From: CAWCDJ01 sp963796675
GTDB lineage: Bacteria; Acidobacteriota; Terriglobia; Bryobacterales; Bryobacteraceae
Assembly: GCA_963796675.1 (NCBI GenBank)
Contig: CAWCMS010000002.1
Span: 1,109,714-1,173,713 of the forward strand
Direction: 5' to 3'
Length of the DNA: 64,000 nt
Shown: positions 49,477-58,433 of the stretch, one piece after another
Numbering within the stretch: the first letter of the stretch is position 1
How the letters are laid out: every line of letters starts with the position of its first letter
The notes under the pieces: generated by a model
What the model saw: only the letters and a program-made list of their open reading frames with translations
The model's database searches: none
What the model was told of the DNA's origin: nothing
Position numbers and translations under genes: made by a program

Positions 49477-50436
49477 ATGCTCAGAGGAATTCTCTGTTCG
49501 ATACTGGCGACCCTGTGTGTCGCGGGAATCGCTTCCGCGCAACCGGGTCGAGGTTTCGGGCCGCAGACCGAATGGCAGCGGAAAGCGCAACCTCTGCTGC
49601 ACGAGGGGAAGCTCGAAGAAGCGCTCGCGGTCTGTAGCGAGGAGCTGGAGAAGTCTCCGGATTCAGTCGCAGCCAACAATGCCGCCGGGACCGTTCTCGA
49701 CCTTATGGGTAAGGGCACCGAGGCGCGCCGTTACTTCCAGAAGGCTATCGACGCGGCACCCGATGCGCAGGCCAAAGCGAATGCCCGGCGAGCCATGGCG
49801 ATGTCCTACGCCTTCGATGGCGATTGCGGGAATACCGTCAAGTACGAGCAGATGGTGTTCGATTACTGGAAGACTCGTGAGGCGGCCGAACCGGGCAATG
49901 CGTTCTATCAGCAGGGCGAGATGGCCAACGAAGCCGCGCGGGTCTGCATCGACTCCGGCGATTTCGCGGCGGCAGATAAGTGGTACCGCGCCGGAGGCGA
50001 AGCCGGCTTGAAGGAACCCGGCATCTCCGCCGGCCGGAAGGCCCTTTGGGAATTCCGCACCGAGCACGCCCTAGCCCGCCTGGCCGCCCGCCGCGGCAAT
50101 CGCCTGGAAGCGGCGAAGCACGTCGCCGCGGCCAAGGCCGCGCTCTCGGAGATCGAAACCGCGGACGCGCAGTTGTACCGCCAGCAGTCCGCCTTCCTGC
50201 CGTATCTGACCGGCTACGTGGCCTACTATTTTGCCGACTATCAGACCGCGCTCGCCGATCTCCTGAAGGCCAACACCGACGATCCGTTCATTCAGTGCCT
50301 GCTGGGCATGACTTACGAGAAGCTCGGCGATCGTGAGAAGGCCACCGCGGAGTATCGCAAGGCTTCCCTGGTCACCGCCCACAATCCGCCGGCGGCATTT
50401 GCGAGACCGTTCACACGGAAAAAGCTCGGCGAATAG
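49477..50436 (+). CDS. Exported TPR protein
   Basis: 319 residues with a signal peptide (MLRGILCSILATLCVAGIAS) and TPR-like repeats throughout: LHEGKLEEALAVCSEELE, KAIDAAPDAQAKANARRA, and near the end LLGMTYEKLGDREKATAEY. A scaffold role is likely. It follows the terminator, so it has its own promoter, and a 56-base gap separates it from the next permease gene. Confidence 0.82.
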   Translation: MLRGILCSILATLCVAGIASAQPGRGFGPQTEWQRKAQPLLHEGKLEEALAVCSEELEKSPDSVAANNAAGTVLDLMGKGTEARRYFQKAIDAAPDAQAKANARRAMAMSYAFDGDCGNTVKYEQMVFDYWKTREAAEPGNAFYQQGEMANEAARVCIDSGDFAAADKWYRAGGEAGLKEPGISAGRKALWEFRTEHALARLAARRGNRLEAAKHVAAAKAALSEIETADAQLYRQQSAFLPYLTGYVAYYFADYQTALADLLKANTDDPFIQCLLGMTYEKLGDREKATAEYRKASLVTAHNPPAAFARPFTRKKLGE

Positions 50437-50492
50437 ATTCTCTTGTAGTATCGGACGTCTTCATATAGACTGTCATCATATTGGGGCGTTCG

Positions 50493-53099
50493 ATGTTTTG
50501 GCATAAGTGGAAGTACCTCTTGCCCTCACGGCGTCGCATGGAAGAAGAATCCATGCGGCAGGAACTGGAATCCCTGGCACTCATGGCGGATCGCCGCGAG
50601 CTTGGCAACCTGACGCTGGCGGCGGAAAACGCACGGCAGGCGTGGCATTGGACCGCGTTCGACGGCATTTGGGCGGACGTGCGCTACGCGCTTCGCACTC
50701 TCCGCCGGCAACCCGGTTTCGTCGCGGTTGCCGTGCTGTCGCTCGCCGGCGGTATCGGGGTGAACGGAGCGGTCTTCAGTTTTGCGGACGCCCTGATCTT
50801 TCACCCGCTCCCGGTGACCCGTCCGTCGGAGGTGCTGAACTTTTCGAACAGCACGCCGGGGAATCCATTCGAAGGCATGTCGTACCCGGATTATCGGGAC
50901 GTGCGGGCCAGCAGCCGATCCTTCACTGGCATCGCGACTTACCGGACGGCGGCAGTGGGCGCGGCTTCGGAGCCGGCTTCCCCGCCCCGCATGCGTTTGG
51001 CCGCGCTGGTAAGCGATAACTTCTTCCCGGCTCTCGAGGTCGCACCGTCGCGAGGCCGCGCGTTCCTGCCGTCCGAAGGATTGCCACCCGGCCAGCCGGT
51101 CGCCGTCCTGAGCTACGAATTCTGGCAAACCGAGTATTCCGCCGATCCGGCCGCCATAGGCCGCCGCCTCCGGATCAACGGTGTGGAGTTCACGATCATC
51201 GGCGTGACGCCCAAGGGTTTCACAGGACTCGACCGTTTCGTGCGGCCTTCGATCTATGTGCCGCTCGCCATGTCGCAGCGGCTGGAGGCGGCCGCGGCCG
51301 ATCCGCTCGAGGATCGCAGCCGCCGCGACCTCAACGTGCGCGGACGGCTGCGGCCGGGCGTGTCCCGGGCTTCGGCCCAGGCCGAACTCACTGCCATCGG
51401 CGGCAATCTTGCGCGCCAATATCCGAAAGAGAACGGCAATCGCCGCTTCGCTCTGCGCACCGAATTGGAGCTGCGGATCCAGCAGAGCCCGCAGCTTCTC
51501 TCGATGGCGACGATGATGCTGAGTCTGACTTCTCTGGTGCTGCTCATCGCGTGCAGCAACGTGGCCAACCTGCTGCTGGCGCGCGCGACTGCTCGCGGCC
51601 GCGAAATGGCCATACGGCTCGCCATCGGCGCCGGGAGGCTGCGCCTGGTGCGGCAGTTATTGACCGAGAGCCTGCTGGTGGCACTTCTGGGGGGCCTCGG
51701 AGGCCTCGCCGTGGCTTACGGCGGAGTTCTCTTCTTCAATACGATGTCCGTCCCGAGCGATATTCCGTCGATTCTGGGCGTGCAAATGGACGCGCGCGTG
51801 GTGCTCTTCAGCATCGCGACGGCTCTGGTGAGCGCGGCTCTGTTCGGCTTGGTGCCGGCGATCCAAACGGTGCGGCCTTCGCTGATTCCGGCGCTCAGGG
51901 CCACCGGCACGGCGACAGGAGGCGGGCGGCGAACCATCGGCCGGAATCTGTTGGTGACGGGCCAGGTCGCCCTCGCAATGGTGCTGCTGGTGGCGGTAGG
52001 GATGTTCGTGGATGCGTTCCGCCAGATGCGCTTCTTCGACCCGGGCTTCCGGACCGATCACCGCATCAGCTTCGACACCAATCCTCCCTCGCTGCGCTAT
52101 TCGGCGGACCAGTCCTACAACTTCTACCGGAAGCTGACCGAGGGCGCACGGGAGCTGGCGGGCGTGCGATCGGTGACGCTGGCGGAATCGCTGCCGCTCG
52201 CGCCCCGGCAGTCCGGCCTGACGGTGGTTCCGGAAGGCTACCGCTTCACCAAGGGACAGGAGTCCGCCGCGGTATTCGGCGGGGCAGTCGATTGGAATTA
52301 CTTCCAGACGATGGGAGTGGCGATTGTGCGCGGCCGCGCGTTCGGACCCGGCGACCGGCAGGGCTCGCGGCGGGTCGCCATCGTCAATCAGCATTTCGCG
52401 GAGACCTACTGGCCGAATCAAGAGCCTTTGGGCAAGCGGCTCCAAATTCGCGGCGTGGATGCTGAAGTGGTCGGCATCGCACGGACGGGCCGTTACCTGG
52501 TGGCCAATGAGGCGCCATCTTCCTATGTCTATCTGCCGTACGAACAGCATCGCCGGCCGTCCATGACCATGATCGTCGAATCGGCGGGAGATCCGGCGGA
52601 ACTGGCGGCGCCGTTGCGCCGACTGGTGAGTGCACTCGACGCTAATCTCCCGGTCTTCAATCTCCGCACCGTGGCGTACCTGGTGGACCAGCGCGCCGCC
52701 GTGACTTGGCTGCAGTTCCTTCAGATGGTGACCGCGGTGGGGCTGCTCGGCATGATCATGGCGACGGCCGGGCTGTACGGCCTGATCGCCTACTCGGTGA
52801 GCCGCAGGATTCCCGAACTCGGCGTGCGGATGGCGATCGGCGCCACGAAATGGGACGTGCTGCGGCTGGTCCTGCGTCAGGGGCTGGCTTTGGCGTCGGC
52901 CGGCATCGTGATTGGCGGAGGCGCATCGATCGCAGTCGCGCCGATGCTGGCCGCGGGAATGGGGACGGTGGGCAAGTTCAGTGCGGCCACATCGGCCGGC
53001 GTAGCGGTCGCGCTGCTGGTGGTGAGTCTTTCGGCGTGCTACTTGCCCGCGCGCCGGGCCGCGGAGATCGACCCGGTGCGCGCGCTCAGGTATGAGTAA
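50493..53099 (+). CDS. Orphan MacB/FtsX-type ABC permease (ADOP), intact
   Basis: 868 residues. The cytoplasmic prefix (SRRRMEEESMRQELESLALM) leads to a first membrane helix (VAVAVLSLAGGIGVNGAVFS), a MacB periplasmic core, a membrane block (CSNVANLLLARATARGREMA), a second core and a final FtsX block (PELGVRMAIGATKWDVLRLV) ending in PARRAAEIDPVRALRYE, the usual C-terminus. The complete frame makes it the reference copy for the other two in this window. No ATPase gene is nearby. Start is the ATG at 50493, with a further in-frame ATG at 50481. Confidence 0.93.
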   Translation: MFWHKWKYLLPSRRRMEEESMRQELESLALMADRRELGNLTLAAENARQAWHWTAFDGIWADVRYALRTLRRQPGFVAVAVLSLAGGIGVNGAVFSFADALIFHPLPVTRPSEVLNFSNSTPGNPFEGMSYPDYRDVRASSRSFTGIATYRTAAVGAASEPASPPRMRLAALVSDNFFPALEVAPSRGRAFLPSEGLPPGQPVAVLSYEFWQTEYSADPAAIGRRLRINGVEFTIIGVTPKGFTGLDRFVRPSIYVPLAMSQRLEAAAADPLEDRSRRDLNVRGRLRPGVSRASAQAELTAIGGNLARQYPKENGNRRFALRTELELRIQQSPQLLSMATMMLSLTSLVLLIACSNVANLLLARATARGREMAIRLAIGAGRLRLVRQLLTESLLVALLGGLGGLAVAYGGVLFFNTMSVPSDIPSILGVQMDARVVLFSIATALVSAALFGLVPAIQTVRPSLIPALRATGTATGGGRRTIGRNLLVTGQVALAMVLLVAVGMFVDAFRQMRFFDPGFRTDHRISFDTNPPSLRYSADQSYNFYRKLTEGARELAGVRSVTLAESLPLAPRQSGLTVVPEGYRFTKGQESAAVFGGAVDWNYFQTMGVAIVRGRAFGPGDRQGSRRVAIVNQHFAETYWPNQEPLGKRLQIRGVDAEVVGIARTGRYLVANEAPSSYVYLPYEQHRRPSMTMIVESAGDPAELAAPLRRLVSALDANLPVFNLRTVAYLVDQRAAVTWLQFLQMVTAVGLLGMIMATAGLYGLIAYSVSRRIPELGVRMAIGATKWDVLRLVLRQGLALASAGIVIGGGASIAVAPMLAAGMGTVGKFSAATSAGVAVALLVVSLSACYLPARRAAEIDPVRALRYE

Positions 53100-53105
53100 A
53101 ACCAG

Positions 53106-54129
53106 CTAGTTGTCGTTGTTGTTGGGGTCCCGGCGTTTCAGCGTGGGCCGCTCGTCGGAATCGGTCTTCGGCTTCGAGCCGTCGTCGTTAGCATCGGCCG
53201 GTCCGGTACCGCTACCGGGAGCCCGCCGCAGACGCGGACGGCTCGGATCATCCGTATCGACCTTGCGGCGGTTGTGCAACATGGCAAGCCGCCCCTTCAC
53301 ATCGTTGAACTCCGAAGTGTTGACGACATACTCAGGCTTCGGCGCCAGGATTTTCTGAATCTCGTCCTGGGCGGCCTTGATGCGGTCGTCGGTCATCGGG
53401 TGGGTCGAGAAGACTTTCGAAATCGAGCCGGGCTTGCGCTTTTCCAGCGATTCGATTTTCTCGAAGAAATCCACGAAAGCCGTGGGATCATACCCGGACT
53501 TATACATGTACTGAAGGCCCAGATAATCCGCCTCGCGCTCCATGCCGCGCGAGAAGGTCAGGAAGCCCATCGGGATGGCCAGACTGGCGCCCTGGCGGAT
53601 CGCATATCCGGTCCAGCCGCCCATGAAAATGAGCAGGAATGGACGCGATATTGACCAGCTCGCCGCGGGTGGCCTGCCTCGTGCCGTGGCGGGCGGCAAC
53701 GTGCGCGATTTCGTGGGCCATGACTCCGGCGAGTTCGGCTTCGTTGTCGGCCTTGAGGATGAGCCCGGAGTTGACGAAGAAGAATCCGCCGGGCAGCGCG
53801 AAGGCGTTGACCTCTTCCGAATCGAGCACCTTGATGGTGAACGGCACTTTGGCGTCGGAATTCCGCACCAGGTTCTGGCCGAGCCGGTTCACGTATTCCG
53901 CGATGATCGGGTCGTCCACAATCTTGGCCTGGCGCTCCACTTCCTGCGCCAACTGCTTGCCGAGGGCGATTTCCTTCTCCAGCGAATAGAAGTTGACGCC
54001 TTTGCCGACATCGCGGTCTCCGATGGCGTCCGGATCGTTTTTCTTGTCCTTATCTCCGGCGAAGGCGCCCGAAGCCAAAAGGCTAAGCGCCGCCGCAATT
54101 GCCACCGGTAAAGCGCATCGACGTTTCAT
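53106..54129 (-). CDS. M48 family metalloprotease, exported (frameshifted)
   Basis: About 340 residues. A signal peptide (ALPVAIAAALSLLASGAFA) is followed by an M48B-type protease domain with the zinc site AGVMAHEIAHVAARHGTRQ and the third ligand in READYLGLQYMYKSGYDP. The C-terminal tail is a long low-complexity acidic and basic stretch (around RRAPGSGTG). A frameshift near 53640 splits it. It resembles BepA/LoiP proteases that keep outer-membrane proteins in order. It is convergent with the permease, with a short gap. Confidence 0.88.
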
Positions 54130-54243
54130 TGCCGACAACTCCTCTATTGGTACACTATACGCCACACGGGGCGCTTCGTGGTCCTATGAATTAAACGTGG
54201 GCCGCCGTTCCGGGGTTACGAAGAGCTCAAAAAAGTGGACGTT

Positions 54244-54969
54244 TCAGTAGAAACCGAGGCTCACGACCTTGCCGGTGGGATCTACCAGCACGTCCAGGCG
54301 GTGGTTCAGATAGGAATAGAACTTTCGCCCATTTTCGGCGGCCGCGGCGCTCACTTTGGCGCCCCATAGCTGGCGGCATTCGATCCACGTCAGGCTCCAC
54401 GGATAGACGAAGACCGTGCGGAGCAGGCCGGTATCGGCGGCAAAGTCGAGCTCCAGTGCGCGGTACCGCCCGGTCGGGTCGGAGAAGGCATAGATGCGCC
54501 CGTTCTCGGTCTTGTCATCGGAGAAGGCGGGACGTTCGCGGAGGGCGTCGCCGAGCAGGTTGTAGGCATCGGGTTTGCTCCACTGTCCAATGCGTCCCTG
54601 GCAGAAGACAGCGCTATCCTTTTGAAAATCCGCAGGAAAGATCGGTTGGGGGGCCCGTTTCAGCAGCGGGCGAGCTTCGTCTTTGGAGGCCGGCTGTTTC
54701 CAGACGGCGGACGAAACAGGTCCAGAAGTAACCGCGGGAGCGACCGGCTCCGGATCGGGCGTGGGCGGCGGCGGCACCGGCTTAGGCGGCGTGGGTTGGA
54801 CCCGCGGGCCGGGCAGTGTCACCAGTACGCTATCCGATGGTTCCGACGGTTTCAGTACCGGCGCTCCGGCCGCACCGCTTCCGGAATCGCTGGAGCGATC
54901 CGCGGTAGTCGCGCTCAAGATCAGGATGCCGGCCAGAGCGGCCAGCGCCAACGTACGGTACAGATTCAT
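54244..54969 (-). CDS. Exported proline-rich protein, unknown
   Basis: 241 residues. A signal peptide (LALAALAGILILSATTA) is followed by a proline-rich linker (PTPPKPVPPPPTPDPEP) and a C-terminal domain of about 140 residues with two cysteines (VFCQGRIGQW, WIECRQLWG) and DPTGRYRALELDFAADTG. The linker would let the domain reach across the envelope. I do not recognise the domain. Confidence 0.72.
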   Translation of the reverse strand: MNLYRTLALAALAGILILSATTADRSSDSGSGAAGAPVLKPSEPSDSVLVTLPGPRVQPTPPKPVPPPPTPDPEPVAPAVTSGPVSSAVWKQPASKDEARPLLKRAPQPIFPADFQKDSAVFCQGRIGQWSKPDAYNLLGDALRERPAFSDDKTENGRIYAFSDPTGRYRALELDFAADTGLLRTVFVYPWSLTWIECRQLWGAKVSAAAAENGRKFYSYLNHRLDVLVDPTGKVVSLGFY

Positions 54970-55069
54970 GGCTGCCCCCGGGGAGTTCAGTCTCAATGTA
55001 CCCGAGCGGCAGCGACGTGTAAATCGTTTTTAATCCTGAATTTAGGCAGTATCCGGCTGTTCACCGAAG

Positions 55070-55813
55070 TTAAAACGGCCCGGCGCCGAACGTCTTCTCC
55101 TCGGCCTTCGGCCAGCTGACGGCCTGATGGGTCTGCGTCTGCAGATGCTCCCGCAGGGCATCCGCATAGACTTGGATTCCCTTCCGGGAATACCGCAGGA
55201 ACCCTTTCTGGCGGAGATGGTTCATTTGAAAGGTGACGATCTCCCGGGATGTCCCGACGTATTCGGAAATCACCTGGTGGGTCAGTGGCGGGATCTTGAC
55301 GGAGCCATCCTCCATGCGGGTCCCGAGACGCTCGGCGAACCGCAGCAGTGCCCGGATCACGCGTTCCGGCGTTTTGTCGAGGGCAAAGCTTTGTAGCCGC
55401 TCCTCGTAATCGAGACCGCGCTTGACGAGCATCTGCACGAGCGCAATCCCCAGCCGGGGCTGACGTTCGACCTGCTCCTCGATTTCCTGCCCGCTCCAGG
55501 ACATTAATGTGACATTGTCGAGAGCCATCGCTCTCTCGGCGTGGTGAGCGGAGCCGAGCAGCGAGCTTTCACCGAAAAAGTCATCCGTGGTGAAGATATC
55601 GACAACGGTCTGAGTGCCGTCATCGAGCGCCATGGTGACCTTGACGCGCCCCTGTACTACCAGGTGCAGCCCCTTCGACGGCTGGTGCTCATCGAAGATG
55701 ATTTGACCTTTCCGGTAATCCGTAACGCCTTTACGCGGGAGGTACATGAGGGCATCTTCCATCTCCCGCGCAGCACTCATTTTTGCGCCATTCGGCATAG
55801 TGGTACTCCCCAA
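55070..55813 (-). CDS. Crp/Fnr family transcriptional regulator
   Basis: 247 residues. A cyclic-nucleotide-binding beta roll (IIFDEHQPSKGLHLVVQGRV, FFGESSLLGSAHHAERAMA) is followed by a dimer helix and a winged helix-turn-helix (THQVISEYVGTSREIVTFQM). The N-terminal cysteines of an iron-sulfur Fnr are absent, so it is Crp-like or senses another ligand. It starts about 290 bases from the tRNA-Sec gene, with nothing recognisable in that gap. An alternative ATG is at 55798. Confidence 0.9.
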   Translation of the reverse strand: MGSTTMPNGAKMSAAREMEDALMYLPRKGVTDYRKGQIIFDEHQPSKGLHLVVQGRVKVTMALDDGTQTVVDIFTTDDFFGESSLLGSAHHAERAMALDNVTLMSWSGQEIEEQVERQPRLGIALVQMLVKRGLDYEERLQSFALDKTPERVIRALLRFAERLGTRMEDGSVKIPPLTHQVISEYVGTSREIVTFQMNHLRQKGFLRYSRKGIQVYADALREHLQTQTHQAVSWPKAEEKTFGAGPF

Positions 55814-56101
55814 TTAGAATCGTCCTTTACGGCCGAAGCCTTCCACGACGGTTGCGGTGCACACGGCGGTGATTTGGAACCATTGCACCCAGCCATTGAT
55901 GGTTCCCGGCGGAAAATAGAGAAGAAGCCGTCGGATCATTACGAATCGATGTCTTAATTACAGGGTACGCCAAAAACCGCGGTAACGGTATGATTGCGGC
56001 GTCAGAGTTCAGTATTCGAGTGAACAGTACTGGGCAGGTGGATGGGTGATTTGGAGGTGTCGGCGGCTGGCACGGTACACATGGAACCGGGAGGATGTAG
56101 T

Positions 56102-56196
56102 TGGCGGAAGCCAGTGGGGGTCGAACCCACCCGCGGCACAAAGTACCGCACGACGGGTTTGAAGCCCGTGCCCAGCACCGGCCAAGATTGGCTTCC
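56102..56196 (-). tRNA. selC: tRNA-Sec (TCA)
   Basis: On the minus strand the acceptor stem GGAAGCC pairs with GGCTTCC, then discriminator G and an encoded CCA. The anticodon loop CTTCAAA gives anticodon TCA, flanked by CGGG and CCCG. The extra-long variable arm (TGCGGTACTTTGTGCCGC) and total length of about 95 bases are typical of selenocysteine tRNA. It lies head-to-head with tRNA-Gln. No selA, selB, selD or selenoprotein was recognised in this window. Confidence 0.92.
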
Positions 56197-56279
56197 AGGC
56201 CGATTGTAGCAGAGCGGATAGGGGTCGTTGCAGCTAAGGCTCCTGGAACGTTACACTAAGCAGGACGCCCACCGAACAT

Positions 56280-56353
56280 TCCCCGGTCGTCTAATGGTAG
56301 GACAGCGGCCTTTGGAGCCGTGAATCGTGGTTCGAATCCATGCCGGGGAGCCA
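56280..56353 (+). tRNA. tRNA-Gln (TTG)
   Basis: Acceptor stem TCCCCGG pairs with CCGGGGA, then G and an encoded CCA at 56351-56353. The D arm GTCTAATGGTAGGAC, the anticodon loop CTTTGGA with anticodon TTG, and the T arm ATGGTTCGAATCCAT are intact. The next 255 bases (56354-56609) hold no gene I can support. The accessory genes start right after, and the 3' end of a tRNA is a common integration site; I saw no second copy of the tRNA end within the window. Confidence 0.96.
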
Positions 56354-56609
56354 TACCTGTTCCGCTACCAACTCCAGGCCGCGAAATTCTTGACGGCAGC
56401 GCCCTTCCGCCTCGCCCGATATCCGCCACATTCCGCAGGTTTTTGCGGCGCCGCGACCTCTCACCGGTTTGACGCGAGATGTGCAGCGGGGGCAAGCTCA
56501 ACCCCCAGGGTTCAGCCCGGAGGCCGAGGATTTCGCTTGCGAACTCTCCGGTTTCTCCGGTTGACAGGGTGGCCTTTGTTGACGGCACTGTTCAACGTGG
56601 CGGCCAAAC

Positions 56610-57105
56610 TCAAACGATTTTCAAACCACGTTCAATTTTGGCATCCGGCGCCCCTAACGGCGGAAACAACAGCACACGCACGTCAGGCAATTCGGAGAAC
56701 GACTTCTCGATCATCGGCCGGACGTCGCGCCAATTCAGTCCGCCAAGCCCGCATCCAAGCGGCGGTACGGCAATCGAGCGGATGCCCAGCCGGCGGACAT
56801 CCTCGATGAGCGACTTCAGCCCGGACCGGATATCCTCGATTCGCGAATCTGTCTCGCCAGTGCCGCTTGGTAGGGAAGTTGACGATGTACCGCGGTTTGA
56901 TGAGCTTGCCATTGTCGAAGGTGAACATGCTTCCTGGCACGACCTCATGCGCCCGGCACGCAGATTCATAAGCCTTGAAGTTCGCCGGAAAAGCTTGCTT
57001 GAACTGAAGTGCCAGGCCTTTTCCCATAACGCCAACGCAGTTCACGGTGTTCACCAGCGCCTCGGCGTCGGCTTCCAGGATGTTGCCATGGGCGATTTCA
57101 ATCAT
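56610..57105 (-). CDS. DarG-like macro-domain protein, orphan (frameshifted)
   Basis: About 165 residues. It starts MIEIAHGNILEADAEALVNT and continues VNCVGVMGKGLALQFKQAFP and YIVNFPTKRHWRD; after a single-base shift near 56850 it resumes SRIEDIRSGLKSLIEDVRR and SIAVPPLGCGLGGLNWRDVR. This is the macro-domain subtype of DarG, which removes ADP-ribose from DNA (thymidine) and serves as antitoxin to DarT. The DarG C-terminal domain is absent and no DarT gene is beside it. It may be an orphan antitoxin or a stand-alone hydrolase. A 220-base gap separates it from the PfkB gene upstream. Confidence 0.82.
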
Positions 57106-57325
57106 GGCGCTGCTCTTTAGCGGTGATGCCATTCCTGATGTACTTCTACTCATGTTGAGGGTAGCCTCTCTTGAAGAGGGCGGCGAGCGTGGCCCCCTTC
57201 TCAACCCTCCTCGAAATTCTTCCGTTGGCGCCGCTTGGCTTCAGTCTTCGGCCCTCTTCTCCGATCCGCCGCGATCATGGTTCGTCGGGGTGTCCGAATC
57301 CCTTCTGTCGCTTGAGGTAGCCTGA

Positions 57326-58433
57326 CTATCCGTGCAGCAGGCGGAGCAGTGGTCCACTGGTCAGGGTCCTCGCGGAGGCCCGGCAGTCGGAGCATACTCT
57401 GGGGACCACCTTGCTCAGGGCCTTCTTCGGCTCATCCTCGTCGGGCATCGAGTGGCTTCCCTGGTCCATTATCTGGCGCAGCGTCTGCTGGAATTCGTCC
57501 TTCGAGACCGAATACATGCCGCCTCTCGCCCCGTGAAATCCGCAATTCTACGCTGCTAGAGCTTGGCCGAAAGAGACTGCACTCTGCAACCTTGTTGTTC
57601 CGATCTGGTTGAAGGCCTTCGCACCGTGTCGCCCCACGATGTGCAGGATGCCAGCGGTACACCAGTCGCCGGCACCGGCGGTGTCAACGTACCGATTCAA
57701 CTTGTAGGGCTCGCACCGCACCCAGCCTTTTGACTTCGCACCGCCCAGGCGGCTCCTGTACCGCAGGCCCCCGCGCCCCATAGTCTCAATCACCAATGGA
57801 ACTTCCACGCCTATTTCCAGATCCGGCAGACGCTCTTGCGAGTACTTCAGCACATGCGTCAAAGCGAGCATTTCAGTGAACTGGGACGGATCTGAGACGC
57901 CTGATGGCTCAAAGACAATCAGTGCTCCTCGCTCCCTGAGAGACTGGGCCAACGTGATCACGCCGCGTGACACCCGATCTGCAAAGAACACCTTCGGCTT
58001 AGGGATTTGCGGAAGTATCCCATCAAGAGAGGATGCGGGAACAGGCCGGTAGGACGGAAGGTGGCTCCCGCAATCGGGACAGTTGAGGGAAAAGCTGTGG
58101 AACGGCTCTCCTGCGGAATTCTCGCGAATTCGATGCACGATGATTGGTCCCGGCTTTGCCGGCGCAATGGAGACAAACTCGACGTCGACTCCCCACCTCT
58201 TCAAATCCCGAATGATCAGCCGTGAAGCAGCGTCTCTGGCTAAACGGGAGACTGGCAGAGATCTCCAACCGAGAAAAGCCAAAATCGAGAGAACATTTCC
58301 GCAGGTACCACCCGCCCACAACCGGGGAGGCGTGTCTCGTCCGTTCGTCGAGCACTACATCCAGCGCAATCAGACCGGTTCCCACAACGACCGGCACCGT
58401 ATCTGATTGAAACATCAGCACGTTATTGCGCAT
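57326..58433 (-). CDS. PfkB-type kinase of the conflict cassette (frameshift plus in-frame TAG)
   Basis: A ribokinase/PfkB-family sugar or nucleoside kinase. It starts near MRNNVLMFQSDTVPVVVGTG, shifts frame near 58328, continues WAGGTCGNVLSILAFLGWRS and carries the family signature VDTAGAGDWCTAGILH near the end. It has an unusual CPDCGSHLP element in the middle that could bind zinc. The frame meets TAG at 57548-57550 after FGQALAA, but stays open and family-like after it (NCGFHGARGGMYSVSKDE) to 57326, where a single CxxC occurs. In related kinases this point would read L, so TAG may be a TTG change. It overlaps the upstream gene by 11 bases and is the last gene of the cassette. Confidence 0.82.

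Noticed and set aside
56280..56353. Attachment-site duplication of the tRNA-Gln 3' end as the right island boundary
   Set aside because: I looked for a second copy of the T-arm and acceptor end to the right and found none before 64000.
57548..57550. TAG in the PfkB gene read as pyrrolysine or a suppressed stop
   Set aside because: No other gene here shows in-frame TAG, and no suppressor tRNA was seen; a single-base change or sequence error is simpler.
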